Of a DNA stretch of 8,332 nt, positions 7,388 through 8,332 are shown piece by piece. The notes under the pieces are model-generated. The model was not told where the DNA came from. It saw only the letters and a list, made by a program, of their open reading frames with translations, and did not search any database. This DNA is from an uncultured Pseudomonadota bacterium (GTDB lineage Bacteria; Desulfobacterota_B; Binatia; UBA9968): the NCBI GenBank assembly GCA_946478635.1, contig CAMLCX010000199.1:1-8332 (forward strand), read 5' to 3'. The position numbers and the translations under genes were made by a program. Positions within the stretch are counted from its first letter, which is position 1; each line of letters opens with the position of its first letter.

Positions 7388-7660
7388 ATGACCTACGTCA
7401 TTGCTGAGCCCTGCATCGACACCAAAGATACCGCGTGTGTTGACGTCTGTCCCGTCGATTGCATCCACCCGACCAAAAACGAGGCCGAGGAATTCGAAAA
7501 AGAAAATAAGCTCTATATCGATCCCGAAGAATGCATTGACTGCGGCGCTTGCGAACCCGTTTGCCCAGTAGAAGCGATCTTTGAGGAGGCGGCGGTGCCG
7601 GACAAGTGGAAGCAGTTCATTCAGATCGACGCCGACTGGTACAAAAAAAAGAAGGGTTAG
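7388..7660 (+). CDS. 7Fe ferredoxin (one 3Fe-4S and one 4Fe-4S cluster)
   Basis: This 90-residue soluble electron carrier belongs to the FdxA/FdxC type of seven-iron ferredoxins. By alignment to Azotobacter ferredoxin I, Cys9, Cys17 and Cys59 would hold the 3Fe-4S cluster, and Cys21, Cys49, Cys52 and Cys55 the 4Fe-4S cluster. Cys25 would be free, as in that protein. The N-terminal spacing [17 protein letters not shown], with eight residues between the first two cysteines of the 3Fe site, distinguishes it from 8Fe ferredoxins. The second motif is [12 protein letters not shown] (49-60). The acidic region 31-48 and lysine-rich C-terminus (KKKKG) are typical of the type. It has its own promoter-like sequence, a strong ribosome site and a strong terminator, so it is likely a single-gene unit. 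Its electron donor or acceptor is not shown by the neighbours. A link to the radical SAM enzyme at 3420-4379 is possible but unsupported. Confidence 0.95.
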   Translation: MTYVIAEPCIDTKDTACVDVCPVDCIHPTKNEAEEFEKENKLYIDPEECIDCGACEPVCPVEAIFEEAAVPDKWKQFIQIDADWYKKKKG

Positions 7661-7693
7661 TGGCCCGCAGCATCTGACGGCCTTGAAAGTACG

Positions 7694-7724
7694 GGGCTGA
7701 GGACAACCTCAGCCCTTTTTATTT
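7694..7724 (+). terminator. Rho-independent terminator after the ferredoxin gene
   Basis: A perfect 9-base stem GGGCTGAGG / CCTCAGCCC with an ACAA loop is followed directly by TTTTTATTT. It lies 33 bases after the ferredoxin stop codon. Confidence 0.95.
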
Positions 7725-8106
7725 GTCCTTTTCGTTCGACGCCGAATCATGCGTCATTTCTCGCAAGTATTCCGCGGGAAGCATTGAGCCGTAACGACCG
7801 CCCGGATTGAACCGCCCTTGGTAACCCCGACAATTTCCAACGCTGATCCCGCCGTTATTGTCCCTACCGATAGACCAATCCGTCGATAATATTGGCCTGC
7901 TCCCCCGTGCTCCGGCCGAGCTTCTTTTAGTTAGCGTGCAACACTCGATTGAAGTCGCTCTGCAAGAGCAGGACAATGCCGACTAAAATATGGACACGGC
8001 CCGACGTTTGAACGTGGTCAGAACCATTTTTCTTTTTCTGGTACGCTCCTTGACCCATCGCCCGGCTGTGTTGTACGTGAAGCTATAGACCGAAACGGAG
8101 AACACC
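7725..8106. other. Intergenic stretch without a convincing gene
   Basis: I see no RNA gene or repeat array here. A minus-strand open frame (7719-7976, TTG start, 85 codons) has no family I recognise. A weak hairpin TGGT-CAGA-ACCA (8015-8026) followed by TTTTTCTTTTT could be a minor plus-strand terminator. TATAGA (8084-8089), 18 bases before the next ATG, could be the -10 of that gene's promoter, but no -35 sits at the right distance. TTGACC at 8050-8055 is about 28 bases away. Confidence 0.5.
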
Positions 8107-8332
8107 ATGGTTTTAGTTTTGAAGAACGATCAGATGGAGCATCTGCTGCCGATGTCCGAAGAGATAGACGCCATTGAGTCCGCCTTCCGCGAACTGGGCC
8201 AGGGCAAGGCCATGAACGCGCCGCGCGCGCGTTTGCGAACTCCTTGGAAGGAAGAAGGCGGCCAGTATTATTTCAACAACATCATGGGACTCGTGCCGGG
8301 CGTCAAATCCATGGCGCTGCGCATCGATTCGA
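8107..8332 (+). CDS. Ornithine cyclodeaminase/mu-crystallin family protein (5' part)
   Basis: Only the first 75 residues are in the window and the frame is open at the right edge. The N-terminus LLPMSEEIDAIESAF, followed by PRARLRTP (residues 38-45), YYFNNIMGLVPG (53-64) and the ALRIDS ending, matches the substrate-binding half of the ornithine cyclodeaminase/mu-crystallin family. Members are NAD(P)-dependent and act on ornithine, alanine, imines or ketimines, and substrate cannot be predicted from this part. The ATG at 8107 is supported by GGAG six bases upstream. The Rossmann domain would lie beyond the window. Confidence 0.88.
   Translation, partial: MVLVLKNDQMEHLLPMSEEIDAIESAFRELGQGKAMNAPRARLRTPWKEEGGQYYFNNIMGLVPGVKSMALRIDS

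Noticed and set aside
7719..7976. 85-codon open frame on the minus strand after the ferredoxin gene
   Set aside because: It has a TTG start and no recognised family, and it overlaps the T-tract of the ferredoxin terminator. Its end (SMLPAEYL) faintly recalls the tails of some transposases, too little to call an insertion sequence remnant.

Overview
The window looks like a piece of a Gram-negative bacterial chromosome of fairly high GC (judged by eye, not computed). Six genes run leftward on the minus strand from about 7235 to 117. A ferredoxin gene and the start of another gene run rightward from 7388. The mix of a soluble-binding protein of a type abundant in uncultured soil and groundwater lineages, an ArsS-type radical SAM enzyme and an ornithine cyclodeaminase/mu-crystallin relative fits an uncultured deltaproteobacterium-like or Binatota/Methylomirabilota/Tectomicrobia-like organism. 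That placement is a guess from gene content.

Layout on the minus strand, in transcription order: (1) an exported ABC-type solute-binding protein (6156-7235) with no permease or ATPase beside it; (2) ybeY, the rRNA-maturation endoribonuclease (5659-6108); (3) prfB, peptide chain release factor 2 (4507-5617), which carries the classic in-frame UGA at codon 26 and needs a +1 frameshift, so a simple open reading frame shows only its last 260 codons; (4) an ArsS-family radical SAM enzyme (3420-4379); (5) a 748-residue fusion of a TVP38/TMEM64 membrane domain with a mercuric-reductase-like flavoprotein disulfide oxidoreductase (998-3244); (6) an exported DUF547 protein (117-956). Genes 2 and 3 form a translation/RNA-processing pair. 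Genes 4 to 6 look like an accessory module: a radical SAM enzyme, a membrane-anchored redox enzyme and a secreted protein of unknown function.

The 152 bases between 7236 and 7387 hold back-to-back candidate promoters for the binding protein and for a 7Fe ferredoxin (7388-7660). The ferredoxin gene has a near-perfect ribosome binding site and ends in a strong intrinsic terminator (7694-7724). A 382-base stretch (7725-8106) with no convincing gene follows, then the first 75 codons of an ornithine cyclodeaminase/mu-crystallin family gene that runs off the right edge.

The points most worth following up are the conserved-looking frameshift signal in prfB, and the arsS / TVP38-oxidoreductase / DUF547 block, whose combined role is not known to me and which has no arsenite methyltransferase gene inside this window.
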